DNA of 64,000 nucleotides from Paludibacteraceae bacterium (GCA_017938155.1 JAGBCD010000034.1:29952-93951); one strand, 5' to 3'. Positions 45,420 to 55,764 are shown, counted from the stretch's first letter. Numbers and translations: made by a program. Notes: generated from the sequence alone by a model not told the origin.

Positions 45420-46586
45420 ATGTTATACGATTTTAGTTTTCAGAATCCAACACGGATTCATTTTGGCAAGTCAGCTTTGAACAAACTACCCCAAGAGTTG
45501 AACGAGTATGGTCCAAATGTCCTACTGGTTTATGGGAAAGCTTCTATCAAGAAAATAGGATTGTACGACCAAGTGATGGATATATTGAAGGCATGCAACA
45601 AAAACGTAGTTGAATTGGCAGGAATCAATGCTAATCCGCGATATACCCAATTATTGGAAGGCGCACGTTTGGTTCGTGACCACAAAATAGATTTGATTTT
45701 AGCAGTAGGTGGAGGTTCAGTGATTGACTGTGCCAAAGGTATTGCATGTGCTGCATACGCAGAAGGCGATGTATGGCAACGCTATTATGTAAATCAAGAA
45801 TCCGTCACCAATCAAGTCGTTCCTGTGGGCAGTATTCTTACCATGGCTGGTACTGGAAGTGAAATGAATTCGGGCTCTGTGATAACCAACGAAGCAGAAA
45901 ATCTCAAGATAGGACGTGTCTATCCATTGGCATTGGTAACCCCACGTTTCTCCATACTTAATCCAGAGTACACTTACTCGGTGCCTAAATATCAAATGGT
46001 AAGTGGTATTTTTGATGTATTTTCACACTTGATGGAACAATACTTCTCTGGTAATGATGAGTGCACGAGTGATTACCTACTTGAAGGTCTTATGCTATCC
46101 CTCATATCGGCATCGCGCAAAGCACTTATTGATCCAAAAGATTATGAAGCACGCAGCAATATCATGTGGTGCGCAACTATGGGACTAAATAAAATACTGG
46201 CCGTTAGTAAAACACAAGATTGGGAAGTACACATGATAGAGCATCAACTCGGAGCTTATACGGATTGTGCTCATGGTATAGGTCTTGCTATCATATCACC
46301 CGCTTATTATCGTTATATATTTCGAGATGGGTTGCATAAGTTCGTTCGCTATGCTAAACATATCTGGGGTGTAGAAGACCATGGCCAAGGTGACGAGGCT
46401 ATTGCGTTGGAAGGAATAGCTCGTTTGGAGGCCTTTATACAGGAGTTGGGTATTCCTGCTACGTTACGCGAAGTCGGAGCCACGGAAGAGATGTTACCTT
46501 TGATTGCCAATTCAACGGAATTAGGGGGAGGATACAAACAACTCAATCAAGATGACATACTTATCATACTCAAAACATGTTTCTAA
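45420..46586 (+). CDS. Iron-containing alcohol dehydrogenase (BDH/YugJ type)
   Basis: 388 aa group III dehydrogenase. NAD(P)-binding GGGSVIDCAKGIA near 98-110. Metal ligands are the Asp and His in FDVFSHLMEQY (about 198-208) and the two His in EHQLGAYTDCAHGIG (about 280-294). It resembles NADH-dependent butanol/aldehyde dehydrogenases; the true substrate is undetermined. The next gene begins 2 bases after the stop. Confidence 0.92.
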   Translation: MLYDFSFQNPTRIHFGKSALNKLPQELNEYGPNVLLVYGKASIKKIGLYDQVMDILKACNKNVVELAGINANPRYTQLLEGARLVRDHKIDLILAVGGGSVIDCAKGIACAAYAEGDVWQRYYVNQESVTNQVVPVGSILTMAGTGSEMNSGSVITNEAENLKIGRVYPLALVTPRFSILNPEYTYSVPKYQMVSGIFDVFSHLMEQYFSGNDECTSDYLLEGLMLSLISASRKALIDPKDYEARSNIMWCATMGLNKILAVSKTQDWEVHMIEHQLGAYTDCAHGIGLAIISPAYYRYIFRDGLHKFVRYAKHIWGVEDHGQGDEAIALEGIARLEAFIQELGIPATLREVGATEEMLPLIANSTELGGGYKQLNQDDILIILKTCF

Positions 46587-46588
46587 CG

Positions 46589-47146
46589 ATGACTGAGAAA
46601 GAAAAAATGTTAATGGGCGAAGTGTACAATGCGTGTGACGAGCAGTTACTTATTGAACTCAATGCATGCAAAGATCGCATTCAGGATTACAATAATCTTC
46701 GCCCAACAGATTTTGCTGCACGCCGCGAAATGCTACAAGAGATATTAGGTGCATGTGATGAACACGTGTTTATCAATCAACCTTTTTATTGTGATTACGG
46801 CAAAAATATTCGAGTAGGCAAGCGTTTCTTCGCAAACTTTCATTTTACGGTATTGGATGAGGCAGTGGTAACAATAGGTGACGATGTGTTCGTAGGCCCC
46901 AATGTATCCATATACACAGCATGTCATAGTACCAACCCTACGGAACGCAACACCCGACAAGAATGGGCACGTCCCGTTACAATAGGAAACAATTGTTGGA
47001 TAGGAGGTTCTGTAACTATCCTACCTGGTGTTACAATTGGGCACAACACAACGATAGGAGCAGGTTCTGTGGTAACCTGCGACATTCCTGACAATGTTGT
47101 AGCTGTAGGCAATCCGTGTAAGGCAGTGAAGAGAATTGATAATTGA
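46589..47146 (+). CDS. Sugar O-acetyltransferase (maltose/galactoside type)
   Basis: 185 aa from the ATG at 46589 (MTEKEKMLMGEVYNACDEQL), preferred to 46577, which would overlap the dehydrogenase gene. It has the Maa-type N-terminal helical part and left-handed beta-helix hexapeptide repeats with the catalytic His in YTACHSTNPTERN. It ends DIPDNVVAVGNPCKAVKRI. It transfers acetyl from acetyl-CoA to sugars. It is followed by a strong terminator. Confidence 0.92.
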   Translation: MTEKEKMLMGEVYNACDEQLLIELNACKDRIQDYNNLRPTDFAARREMLQEILGACDEHVFINQPFYCDYGKNIRVGKRFFANFHFTVLDEAVVTIGDDVFVGPNVSIYTACHSTNPTERNTRQEWARPVTIGNNCWIGGSVTILPGVTIGHNTTIGAGSVVTCDIPDNVVAVGNPCKAVKRIDN

Positions 47147-47187
47147 GATATTACTTTTGTCATTAGTATCCACTTAAGCTTTCTAAT

Positions 47188-47223
47188 ACCAAAGAACGAG
47201 GTCAAAAGACCTCGTTCTTTGGT
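47188..47223. terminator. Bidirectional terminator
   Basis: A 16-bp perfect stem (47188-47203 with 47208-47223) with a 4-base AAAA loop, placed between the convergent acetyltransferase and giant surface protein genes. Confidence 0.92.
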
Positions 47224-47250
47224 TATAATGACATTATTATCGCAGAAGAA

Positions 47251-50200
47251 CTATTGTACGATGGTTTCTTTTCGTAGTTTCATGTCATTGGTTAACAAAG
47301 CTTCTACGATATACACACCTGTTGGTAGTGTCATGGTCGTTTGGGTTGATAATAACGACAATTCCTTCGTTGCCACAACACGTCCTGTAAGGTCATACAC
47401 TTTCACCTCTCGCATCAACTGATTGGACATAATTTGCAATTGTGCATGACTTGGTGAATGGGTAATTAGTGTAGGGGTGGTATTATCCATAGGAGTATTT
47501 AAGATGTCAGTAGTAATACCATCATCCGGTTTTTGTGTCTGTGGATCAGGTCCTTCAATATAGTAACGAGACGCATGATTAGCTATCATAGGAACTTGAA
47601 TGACAAGACCATTCATAATCTTGATTTTTTTGCCCGTTACTGAATCGCAGAAATAGCACGTCTTGTTCCAGTTAGGGGATAGATAGAATCCTATTTGCAC
47701 ATCATCTGTTCTATAATCATCATGTACTAACATGGACAATGGAATATGATTGAGATTTTTTCTTACATCAGTCAACATCGGTACGCTATTGGCCACGGTG
47801 TACATATTCAGAGGCGAACATGCAGTGGTAGCACTTACTTCTGCTTCTACTCCAGACGAAACAAACAATGCATCTTCTCCTATAACGAAATCATCATTAG
47901 CACGGCTACTGATAGCCAATTTGCAACCTGCATTAGCATCAGAAGTAGCCATGTATATGTGCATCAATTGAATTCGCTCTGTGCTTGAGGTAGCGTCATC
48001 TGTAGCACTTGCTTTTCTTGGAGCCCAAGCTGGTGCTACCCCCGAGGAGAAGTAGTTGATACGATTATCCAAAGTAGTATGATCTGCTTTAAGCGTTACA
48101 GTTATACTCTTTCCAGGATTCTTTGCTGTAAGCATGACAGAACGCATAGGAGCCAAGAATCTATCTTGTGAGAAAATCACTTCACCCGACGCTGCTTTCC
48201 AGGCGCCCCCCAACATATATTTGTAAGAAGGTTGCAATACAGTTTGATTGTCGTATAAGAACTGGTACATATTTATATATGCCATGGTTGGATTACCAAA
48301 CATAAATTCAGAACCTTCAGTATCATTGGTCAGCGTAATCGTCATTTGCCCATCTGCAGGATCGAATGCTAATTTATGTGACTCATCACGATCCAAGTCC
48401 GCTGTAGCAATAGATGATTGGGTTCCGTTAGCGTAATAGTAATAATATTTGGTATCTGGCTTAGGCAGACGTATGGTCAATTCCACCTCGTCATCTTTTG
48501 GTCCAAAGCCTAACAATTGAAAACCAGTTGCGGGTTCAATTCTTTGGTCTAATGCATTTGCTTCCACAAAGGCCGCCGTAGCTGTAGATGCTGTAGTTGT
48601 ATTGTTTTCGTGTACGATATTGATTGATTTGTTGTAGAACGAAGCCCAGAACGCATAAGGAGCATTACCTGTTCTCGCCCCTTGGAATCCGCTTACAACG
48701 AATGGTTCGGTGCTTTCTAATGTAGCGCCAGACCAGTCATTAAAATTGTGAGGGACAAACAAGTCGCCTGCGTACACATCTTTCAATGGCACAGACATAG
48801 AGTTCCAGTTGGTTGCCATGATTGGCATATCTACATAGGCCTTATCATATTGCAAGAGATGTTGATTTTGTATGAACGCATCTTTTCCAAAGTAGATATT
48901 GCCACAGTTGCTTGTTTGGTAATGAATATCTGTTGTGTTGTGTGTATGTTCATGCAATGCTGGATATAGCAATGGACTTGACTGTTTAGGAATGATAACC
49001 GTTGTTCCATCTACAGGCACATAGCCTTTGACTTCTTTTCCATCCACAATACCTACCCAGTTAGCTTCTTCTTGCCAACCATTTAGGTGTCCTTCTTTAG
49101 GTTTCCACATCATCACATCAGGCATCACCACAATATTTACATAAATATATCCCACACGACATCCATCTTCTCCATCAATATAGAGATTATTGTTATCTCT
49201 ATTTCGCAATGCAATTCGCATGAGGTATTCATAACCTGCACGCAAGGTATCGGTATTGACAACTTGTCTTCCAGGACTTCCCTCTTTCCATGTCATACCA
49301 CCACACTGAGCGTCGTGTTTAGCAATCAAATCATTCACATGTTCTTGGTCCACTGGACGCAAATAAATGATGTCACCCGACTTGTAAGGTGATTGACTTT
49401 GACAAGCATCTTGCGGTACTCTATCTTGCCAATAGTGAATAGAGAACGTCTCCTTGCCTACCTTGTCTATTAGGTTAGGGTCGTTCGTTGCGCAAATATG
49501 TGCACTATCCCATCCGATACGAATGTTATCGGTCATAAAATTCATTGGCAACGCAATACACTTGTTGGCTTCGCTTGCCTTGACGCGTAAGTTTGGAATC
49601 AAGAGTTTTTGCTGTTCCGTTTGTACATTTTTATCAATTGGTAGGATATTGAAATTAAACTCAGTGTCCGATGAACGGAAGTCCACCCATTTAGGTTCAT
49701 TGCAATCTTGAAGAGTATAGTCAATGAACGTTCCGTCTTTCAACTCAATAGTTGTTTGTGCAGTTCCTTCGATTGGGAACACCCAATAGCGAGCCGAAGC
49801 ATTGGCTGGTAAATAGAACGATTTTTTAGTCATACCCAATTCAAGAAGTCCCTTATCGTGCAACTCTTTGATGATGGTATAGTTCTTACCATCCACAAAA
49901 GCAGCTATTTGCAACTTATTGAAATCGGTTACTAAATAGTTTGGATTGGGAATATCTTGCGTTGGTAATCTACGCATATCGTACATAATCGCCGTAGTCA
50001 CCTCTCCTCTTGAATAGCCATACGTTTGTTTGAACTTGGCATCGGCAGCCAGTTTTTGTGCATCAGTATATTCTGCATCCATACCATAGACGTAATCAAA
50101 GTCATATCCCACGAGCCAATCTGCCAAACTTGGAGCTTCAATATCTTGTGTTTTGGCACCAATCTCCTCAGCCAAGAAGTTTTTCACCTTCACATCCAAC

Positions 50201-53200
50201 GTATAGCGGTCATTAGGACAATTATTTAGTGACGGGGAAATAATTTCTTCACTTGTTCTATGTAATTCGACAACAGTCTTTTGTGTGACGGGAATAGGAG
50301 TTTGCATAGCGCACGAAGGTTGACTCAATTCCTTTGGCTGATGAGCCATGCGCATCAAATACGTATCATTCTTGTCTAAACTATTTTCCCAATCTAAGAT
50401 ATGTACAATATACAACAACCATTTTTCTACACCTTGGTTGCGCGTTAATATATAACATTTGCCATTATCTTTGCCTTGTACAGTCAGGTCGTCCACAAAT
50501 GCAGCAATGGATGTATAGATTTTGTTTCCATTATTTTCACTGGGCACATAACTCTCATTGGGTATTCTCACCGAACCATATTGGTTAGAAGTATAGGCAT
50601 CACTTTCCTTGTAATAGTTATCCAACGTGATTACCTCATCATTGGTTTCATTGTATATTTGGTAATATACGTAATTGTTTTGTGCTCCATCCTCTAAACT
50701 TGTATAATCCACACGCAACACCGCTGCAGTATGGGAATCGGAACTGCAGGCTGCTTTGGCTTGGTATGCAGCCAATGGAATTTGTGATACGTATAGACAG
50801 ATATCGTCCACTAAGAAGTCGTTACCCCAGTTGGTCGTTGCGAAATTGTAGATACATACACGTGACTGGTCGTAGTTGTGACTACTTACAATTGGGAAAT
50901 TAACTTGTTGCCATCCAGATTCTTGTGGCAACTCTCCTACGAAGTATGCGCCCACATCTTGCCATTGCGTATAGGTTGTATCATTTCCTTCGATTTTCAT
51001 GATGTTACGTCCTTGCACATTGCATCTAAACACAGGATTGGCACCTGTCCATCCTATAGGAGCAGGATTGCAGAACCAAGCCGAGCAATACATCGTTTGT
51101 CCAGAGCAGATAACAGCATCTGTAGATACAGTAGCCACCACTCCTGGTTCCATCGTTCCATCCACATACAAAGCATAGCCATTCTTTGCTCCCCCATGGT
51201 TCTCACCTTTCGCCCAATCTTTGTCCACTTTGTTGAGAATACAATACTCACCATAGAAGGGGAATACTCCAGTTTCGCCATATCTCACGTAGTCATACTC
51301 ATATTCATCCATTTCAGGATACACGAAACCATAGGTAGCCTCATCCCAAGGTAAGTGATGATTTAGGAGCATCATTTCATCCGTCCCAGGAGCAGGTGCA
51401 CCAAAACTAAAGTCTATTTCGTCCAATATTTCATAATAACGCTCAATCTCTTTTCTGGATTTCACTTCAGGTTTGATGGAACTTGGTCCATGTTCAAGTA
51501 CATCCACATAATCCACCACAAAGCGTGCTATCAATAGGTCATAATCCAATCCTGTTATTGATTTGGATAGTCTCAAATCGTAGGTATGTTGCCCCACACT
51601 TTGGCTACTTACTTGAAGGTAGTCAATAGAACCTGGATAGACTACCTCTGTCATTAGTTGTCCATCCCTAAACCATTGTGGTTTGACGTTACCTTCCCCT
51701 ATACGTTGTAGGTTACCACTGGCATCTTCGTAGAAATAACATAATTCCGATTCATGGTGTAAGGCAACACTATGCCTAAAGTTAGTTGACAAATAGACAT
51801 TCTTATCAGTAGGCGCTAAGTATTGATACACTTCCAAATATTTTCCTGCAGCCGATTTGATTGCGAATGAATCTGCAATTTGCTGTGCAGGTTTCATATA
51901 GAATAATTGGCGATATGACAACGTTGGTTCTTGTATTACCTTGTTTGTAATTCCATCACCAAAATCTATATATGCGCTCACATTACATGCCATGATGTGC
52001 TCTTTGTTGTCTGGCCAGCCATATAGAATAGGAGTCGGATTGTTACGACTTTCCTCTAAATAATCCAATATATAAATTTCGTTATTCCAATCAAACGCAC
52101 CATAAACACCTTTAGAATCAGCTTCACCATGATTGATATACAAAAAGTCAATTCCCGTTCCTCCTTTTGGGAAAGTATGCCAAGAAGTCTTACCTTGTTC
52201 ATCTGTGTTATAATACGGATTACGCCCTGTTAGTAAATCATACCAACGCATGTATCCATAGAAACTACTCTCGGCTAATTGCATCGCAATTGGATCATGA
52301 GGACGGTAATAAATGGTTCGCTGTGCCGTATGAAAACCATTTTCTGTTGGACGCAATTCTATATTATTCAAATCACTATTTCCAGATTGCTTTAATAAAG
52401 GATGTATTTCCCCATAATGACTATCAGATGGATCGTCTGGATTCGTATATTCAAAATGTCCTAATAGACGCGCAGTTCTACTATTTCTACCATTTGCCCC
52501 TGCAGTTATCGTAATATCATTTCCCGATATCGTGTACGACAACCAATCCACTTCACCCACTAAATCCTCTTCCACAAAATTAAATAATACCTTCCAACCT
52601 TCTTTTTTAGTATCCAAAGGAATTTGTTCTGGTCCAAAAGTGTATTGTTTGGTTTCAGGTATGATGTGTTCATCAATATTGTATAGAGCACTACCATGTT
52701 GGTGTATGCATTCCACATGCATAGTCATCGGGCCACCGCTTTTTGGGAAAATATATTCGTTCGGTGTAATGGAAAATTCAAATTGTGGTAAATCTTTGTG
52801 ATGATATGATTTACGCACCACACGCATTGTACGTTGATGTCTGACATTGTTGTATGTAAACTCCGCCACAATTCGGTCTATATAGTCCACGTAACGCACC
52901 AAGCCCTCGCGTTCGGAATTTTGGAGGTCCATTGGACATTCACCTACAGGACTAATGGATATGTTCCACTTGGTAGCCCCACTCACTTGCTGAGGAGATG
53001 AATATGCCATCATGGCACGTGCAGGAGGATTGCCATAGAACTTGCTGGGATCACTGGTAGAAGTTAGACTCGTACCTTTATTAGATTCCCAATGGAATGT
53101 GGTGTTGGCATCTTGAACATTGGAATTGTACTTTATAGACAACTTCAATTTATAGTCATTGGGAGCAGCATTGCAAACCATGAAGGAGCTATCTATGACA

Positions 53201-53829
53201 CTGAGAACAAATTGTGCGTTGATAGGTTGAGTATCTCCCCATCGCAACTCATGTTTTTCTGGAGTGAAATAACCCATGATATCCACCGAAGTTCGTTGTG
53301 TCCACTTCTCAATCAATGCGTATTGATTGGTGGAATACATGTTTGCCTTAACACTGGCATTCTCTGTCGCTAAATAAACATCAGTCGATCCTACACGATG
53401 AAACATCTCGCCCATTGCCATCACATCGTGAGTGTTTTCTTTTCTCGCCAAATATAGTACTGTCGCTTGGTCTGACAACATGAGTTGAGGCGTTGAACTC
53501 CAGGGTGCATCCGTATTGATACCAGCAATACTTAAGGATTTTTGGGTAGTGATATTTCTGAATGTATAATAATAGTTTGATGTTCCAATCGCTGAACTAC
53601 CCAATTCAATAGAGATTACCCATAAGCAATCATCATTAGGTTCCGTAGGCGAATATATACCATTCGTATGATTGGCTGCAAGATAGGTGGTATAGAGATC
53701 TGTTGTTTCCCATTTATTGCCTAAGCGAATGGTCACCGTATCGCCCGAATTGAAAGAGGGAGTGTAGGTTTGTGCTTGTAGTGTAACGAACAAACAAACT
53801 ATGATGCAAAGAGAGAATAATCTTTTCAT
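47251..53829 (-). CDS. Giant (2192-aa) surface protein with T9SS type A sorting domain
   Basis: Signal peptide MKRLFSLCIIVCLFVTLQA. The last ~80 residues (MREVKVYDLTGRVVATKE to LPTGVYIVEALLTNDMKLRKETIV) are a type A T9SS sorting domain, so export and surface anchoring are predicted. Between them are more than 2000 residues of beta-rich sequence with many aromatics. No catalytic domain was recognised; the region near 920-1010 (WFCNPAPIGWTGANPVF, NYDQSRVCIYNF, DFLVDDICLYVS) looks like a jelly-roll carbohydrate-binding fold. Relatives of this layout are frequent and uncharacterised in Bacteroidales. Its ATG overlaps the stop of a small membrane-protein gene. Confidence 0.9.
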   Translation of the reverse strand: MKRLFSLCIIVCLFVTLQAQTYTPSFNSGDTVTIRLGNKWETTDLYTTYLAANHTNGIYSPTEPNDDCLWVISIELGSSAIGTSNYYYTFRNITTQKSLSIAGINTDAPWSSTPQLMLSDQATVLYLARKENTHDVMAMGEMFHRVGSTDVYLATENASVKANMYSTNQYALIEKWTQRTSVDIMGYFTPEKHELRWGDTQPINAQFVLSVIDSSFMVCNAAPNDYKLKLSIKYNSNVQDANTTFHWESNKGTSLTSTSDPSKFYGNPPARAMMAYSSPQQVSGATKWNISISPVGECPMDLQNSEREGLVRYVDYIDRIVAEFTYNNVRHQRTMRVVRKSYHHKDLPQFEFSITPNEYIFPKSGGPMTMHVECIHQHGSALYNIDEHIIPETKQYTFGPEQIPLDTKKEGWKVLFNFVEEDLVGEVDWLSYTISGNDITITAGANGRNSRTARLLGHFEYTNPDDPSDSHYGEIHPLLKQSGNSDLNNIELRPTENGFHTAQRTIYYRPHDPIAMQLAESSFYGYMRWYDLLTGRNPYYNTDEQGKTSWHTFPKGGTGIDFLYINHGEADSKGVYGAFDWNNEIYILDYLEESRNNPTPILYGWPDNKEHIMACNVSAYIDFGDGITNKVIQEPTLSYRQLFYMKPAQQIADSFAIKSAAGKYLEVYQYLAPTDKNVYLSTNFRHSVALHHESELCYFYEDASGNLQRIGEGNVKPQWFRDGQLMTEVVYPGSIDYLQVSSQSVGQHTYDLRLSKSITGLDYDLLIARFVVDYVDVLEHGPSSIKPEVKSRKEIERYYEILDEIDFSFGAPAPGTDEMMLLNHHLPWDEATYGFVYPEMDEYEYDYVRYGETGVFPFYGEYCILNKVDKDWAKGENHGGAKNGYALYVDGTMEPGVVATVSTDAVICSGQTMYCSAWFCNPAPIGWTGANPVFRCNVQGRNIMKIEGNDTTYTQWQDVGAYFVGELPQESGWQQVNFPIVSSHNYDQSRVCIYNFATTNWGNDFLVDDICLYVSQIPLAAYQAKAACSSDSHTAAVLRVDYTSLEDGAQNNYVYYQIYNETNDEVITLDNYYKESDAYTSNQYGSVRIPNESYVPSENNGNKIYTSIAAFVDDLTVQGKDNGKCYILTRNQGVEKWLLYIVHILDWENSLDKNDTYLMRMAHQPKELSQPSCAMQTPIPVTQKTVVELHRTSEEIISPSLNNCPNDRYTLDVKVKNFLAEEIGAKTQDIEAPSLADWLVGYDFDYVYGMDAEYTDAQKLAADAKFKQTYGYSRGEVTTAIMYDMRRLPTQDIPNPNYLVTDFNKLQIAAFVDGKNYTIIKELHDKGLLELGMTKKSFYLPANASARYWVFPIEGTAQTTIELKDGTFIDYTLQDCNEPKWVDFRSSDTEFNFNILPIDKNVQTEQQKLLIPNLRVKASEANKCIALPMNFMTDNIRIGWDSAHICATNDPNLIDKVGKETFSIHYWQDRVPQDACQSQSPYKSGDIIYLRPVDQEHVNDLIAKHDAQCGGMTWKEGSPGRQVVNTDTLRAGYEYLMRIALRNRDNNNLYIDGEDGCRVGYIYVNIVVMPDVMMWKPKEGHLNGWQEEANWVGIVDGKEVKGYVPVDGTTVIIPKQSSPLLYPALHEHTHNTTDIHYQTSNCGNIYFGKDAFIQNQHLLQYDKAYVDMPIMATNWNSMSVPLKDVYAGDLFVPHNFNDWSGATLESTEPFVVSGFQGARTGNAPYAFWASFYNKSINIVHENNTTTASTATAAFVEANALDQRIEPATGFQLLGFGPKDDEVELTIRLPKPDTKYYYYYANGTQSSIATADLDRDESHKLAFDPADGQMTITLTNDTEGSEFMFGNPTMAYINMYQFLYDNQTVLQPSYKYMLGGAWKAASGEVIFSQDRFLAPMRSVMLTAKNPGKSITVTLKADHTTLDNRINYFSSGVAPAWAPRKASATDDATSSTERIQLMHIYMATSDANAGCKLAISSRANDDFVIGEDALFVSSGVEAEVSATTACSPLNMYTVANSVPMLTDVRKNLNHIPLSMLVHDDYRTDDVQIGFYLSPNWNKTCYFCDSVTGKKIKIMNGLVIQVPMIANHASRYYIEGPDPQTQKPDDGITTDILNTPMDNTTPTLITHSPSHAQLQIMSNQLMREVKVYDLTGRVVATKELSLLSTQTTMTLPTGVYIVEALLTNDMKLRKETIVQ

Positions 53830-54155
53830 TGTTTACAAACTTTTTTACGGATTAACAATATAGTCACATATACCAATGCCATAATCATGCATGGTAAAAT
53901 AGCGTCTCCTATAGGTTGCAATTGCCCAATAGTAGGTGTCGTAGGACGTGCAATGCGTTGCACAGCCGTAGCTTGGGAATGTTCATAATTTTCTACTTGC
54001 GCATCAATACAAGTAGTTACCTCTGAGTGAATTGTCACAAAACTACTCGTTCCTCTCGTTTGGAACTGAGCATCTCCATGGTAAGGAGATGTATAAAAGT
54101 TTCCTTGTGATGATTCATAAGAAGGCGTTCCAATCAAAACATTTTCGTTATTCAT
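53826..54155 (-). CDS. 109-aa single-helix protein coupled to the giant surface protein
   Basis: The first 80 residues are Ser/Thr/Gln-rich and without a signal peptide. Residues about 83-103 (ILPCMIMALVYVTILLI) form a helix followed by a basic end RKKVCK, so the C-terminus should face the cytoplasm. Similar small proteins with a GDAxLP motif before the helix often precede giant T9SS proteins (recollection, not a search). The 4-base ATGA overlap with the next gene implies translational coupling. Role unknown. Confidence 0.75.
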   Translation of the reverse strand: MNNENVLIGTPSYESSQGNFYTSPYHGDAQFQTRGTSSFVTIHSEVTTCIDAQVENYEHSQATAVQRIARPTTPTIGQLQPIGDAILPCMIMALVYVTILLIRKKVCKQ

Positions 54156-54204
54156 TTCTTAAAATATCCTTGTTAACAATTTATTCTGCATACTTTACAA
54201 TTTG

Positions 54205-54236
54205 CAAAGGTACGGCATTTTTTAGACATACACAAA
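54205..54236 (-). promoter_or_regulatory. Promoter of the giant surface protein operon
   Basis: TTTG (54236-54233), 20 bases, TACCTTTG (54212-54205), perfect. The target duplication of the MITE begins 17 bases further upstream, at 54253. Confidence 0.72.
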
Positions 54237-54421
54237 TAAAATAAAATTTTATTAATTATCAACTCGTTGGCGGAATTAAAAAATCAAATCCTTTCGGTCA
54301 AATTTTCTATAATTCAAAGAATAAATTATATTTTTTTTAGTGGGCAATAGAAAATCTAAATATGAAAAGTAGGGGTAGTAAGACATACCTCTATCATACC
54401 TATGCCATAATTGTAATATAA

Positions 54422-54495
54422 CGTATATCTATCGTATATGTTTCGTATATCTATCGTATATCTATCGTGTATGTATCGTGTATCTATCGTCTTTG
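54422..54495. repeat. 11-bp tandem array inside MITE copy 2 (7 units)
   Basis: cgt recurs at 54422, 54433, 54444, 54455, 54466, 54477 and 54488, exact 11-base period. The consensus CGTATATCTAT is the complement of the copy 1 array. Confidence 0.85.
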
Positions 54496-54525
54496 TCTGC
54501 AAATAATCTGCATAAAGTTACGATG

Positions 54526-54920
54526 CTTCCCAACGCAGTGGTTTTTTATATCATTCACTTCCATACTATTACATAAAAAAATGTGTCGATATACTGGGCG
54601 GTCGTACCTACCCTGTACGGTACTACCCTATAGCCTTACGGCTGCGTGACGTCGCGTTCGACAATAAGGTCGCATTGACCGATGACCTCGTCATCGTTTG
54701 GGCGACTTATGTCTCCGCTCCCCCAAAAGCAAACAGATAAATCTTGGTTTACTTTTGGGTACCCAGATTGGAGCAACTCGTACCTCCGCTCTCCCCACTC
54801 ACTCACGAAGTTAGTGGGGGCCCAAAAAATATATCGCGCCTTTCTATGCATTACGCTTAACCCTCAGAGTGGGGACTCTTCGGGCGTAATGCTCGGAGTG
54901 CGGTCCGTCGCACTCCTTCA
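54526..54920. mobile_element. Insertion nested in MITE copy 2
   Basis: A 395-base segment absent from copy 1 is flanked by a 29-base direct repeat (54497-54525 and 54921-54949, one mismatch). It contains mini-hairpins (GATGACctcGTCATC near 54680) and, at its right end, the REP-like sequence also found at 3695-3753. No ORF is credible. The origin of the long duplication is unclear. Confidence 0.65.
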
Positions 54921-55119
54921 CTGCAAATAATCTGCACAAAGTTACGATGTATTTACGGAATGTTTTAACATCAAAGAACATTTTTTATTCCGCCAACGAG
55001 TTAATTATCAATAATGTTTACTGTGAGCAGTTATCAAATCCCACATAATAGCCCTGCGAATTAACCGACACATACGATGCTCAAGCCGTAGAAATACGAT
55101 TAGACAAATTTCGCCGCAT

Positions 55120-55151
55120 CTTGTATGATATAGTATTTTTTTGTATCTTTG
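55120..55151 (+). promoter_or_regulatory. Promoter of purN
   Basis: CTTG (55120-55123), 20 bases, TATCTTTG (55144-55151); about 28 bases of leader to the ATG at 55186. Confidence 0.6.
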
Positions 55152-55185
55152 CAAATGAATTATCCTTACATGAAAAACAACAGCT

Positions 55186-55737
55186 ATGAACATCGCAGTA
55201 TTCGCATCTGGCACTGGTAGCACATTACAAACGCTTATCGAACAACAAGAAGTACAAGGTTACCACATACAACTCATGGTTGCCAATAGGGATTGTCCTG
55301 CCATAGCCCGTGCCAAAGGCAAGCATATCCCCACTTTATTATCAACAGATTGGGACGTCATAGATACAGCGCTGCATACACACAATGTAAACCTAATCGT
55401 GTTGGCAGGATTTTTGGCTATCATCCCTTCATGGATATGCGAGAAATGGGACAAACGCATCATTAACATTCACCCCTCCTTGCTTCCCAAATATGGAGGC
55501 AAAGGGATGTATGGAATACATGTACAAGAAGCTGTATTACAAGCCAACGAGACAGAAGCGGGGTGCACCGTACACTATGTAAGTGCGGATGTTGACGGTG
55601 GGGAGATTATAGCTCAATCACGAATAGAAATACTCCCCGAAGATACACCACACACCCTCTCACAACGAGTTCAAGTTCAAGAAAAAAAACTACTTCCACG
55701 CATTTTAGGAGAATTATCAAAGCAGCATTCTAAATAA
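55186..55737 (+). CDS. purN: Phosphoribosylglycinamide formyltransferase (GART)
   Basis: Third step of purine synthesis, using 10-formyl-THF. 183 aa. Seen: phosphate loop ASGTGSTLQ, the catalytic Asn-His in INIHPSLLPKYGG, and the Asp-bearing VSADVDGGEIIAQ. It is followed by bcp after 27 bases. Confidence 0.94.
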   Translation: MNIAVFASGTGSTLQTLIEQQEVQGYHIQLMVANRDCPAIARAKGKHIPTLLSTDWDVIDTALHTHNVNLIVLAGFLAIIPSWICEKWDKRIINIHPSLLPKYGGKGMYGIHVQEAVLQANETEAGCTVHYVSADVDGGEIIAQSRIEILPEDTPHTLSQRVQVQEKKLLPRILGELSKQHSK

Positions 55738-55764
55738 TATAAACAATACATCATCTACACATCT

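Larger units (their letters stand above)
54262..55001. mobile_element. MITE-like element, copy 2 (740 bp, interrupted)
   Basis: The terminal inverted repeats ACTCGTTGGCGGAAT are the same as in copy 1, in the opposite orientation. A perfect 9-base target duplication TAATTATCA lies at 54253-54261 and 55002-55010. Removing the internal insertion and its 29-base duplication leaves 316 bp. That is 56 shorter than copy 1, almost exactly the five missing 11-base repeats. No ORF is credible. Confidence 0.88.

Noticed and set aside
54636-54930. ORFs within the nested insertion
   Set aside because: They cross palindromic repeat sequence in both directions, with no recognisable domain or start signal.
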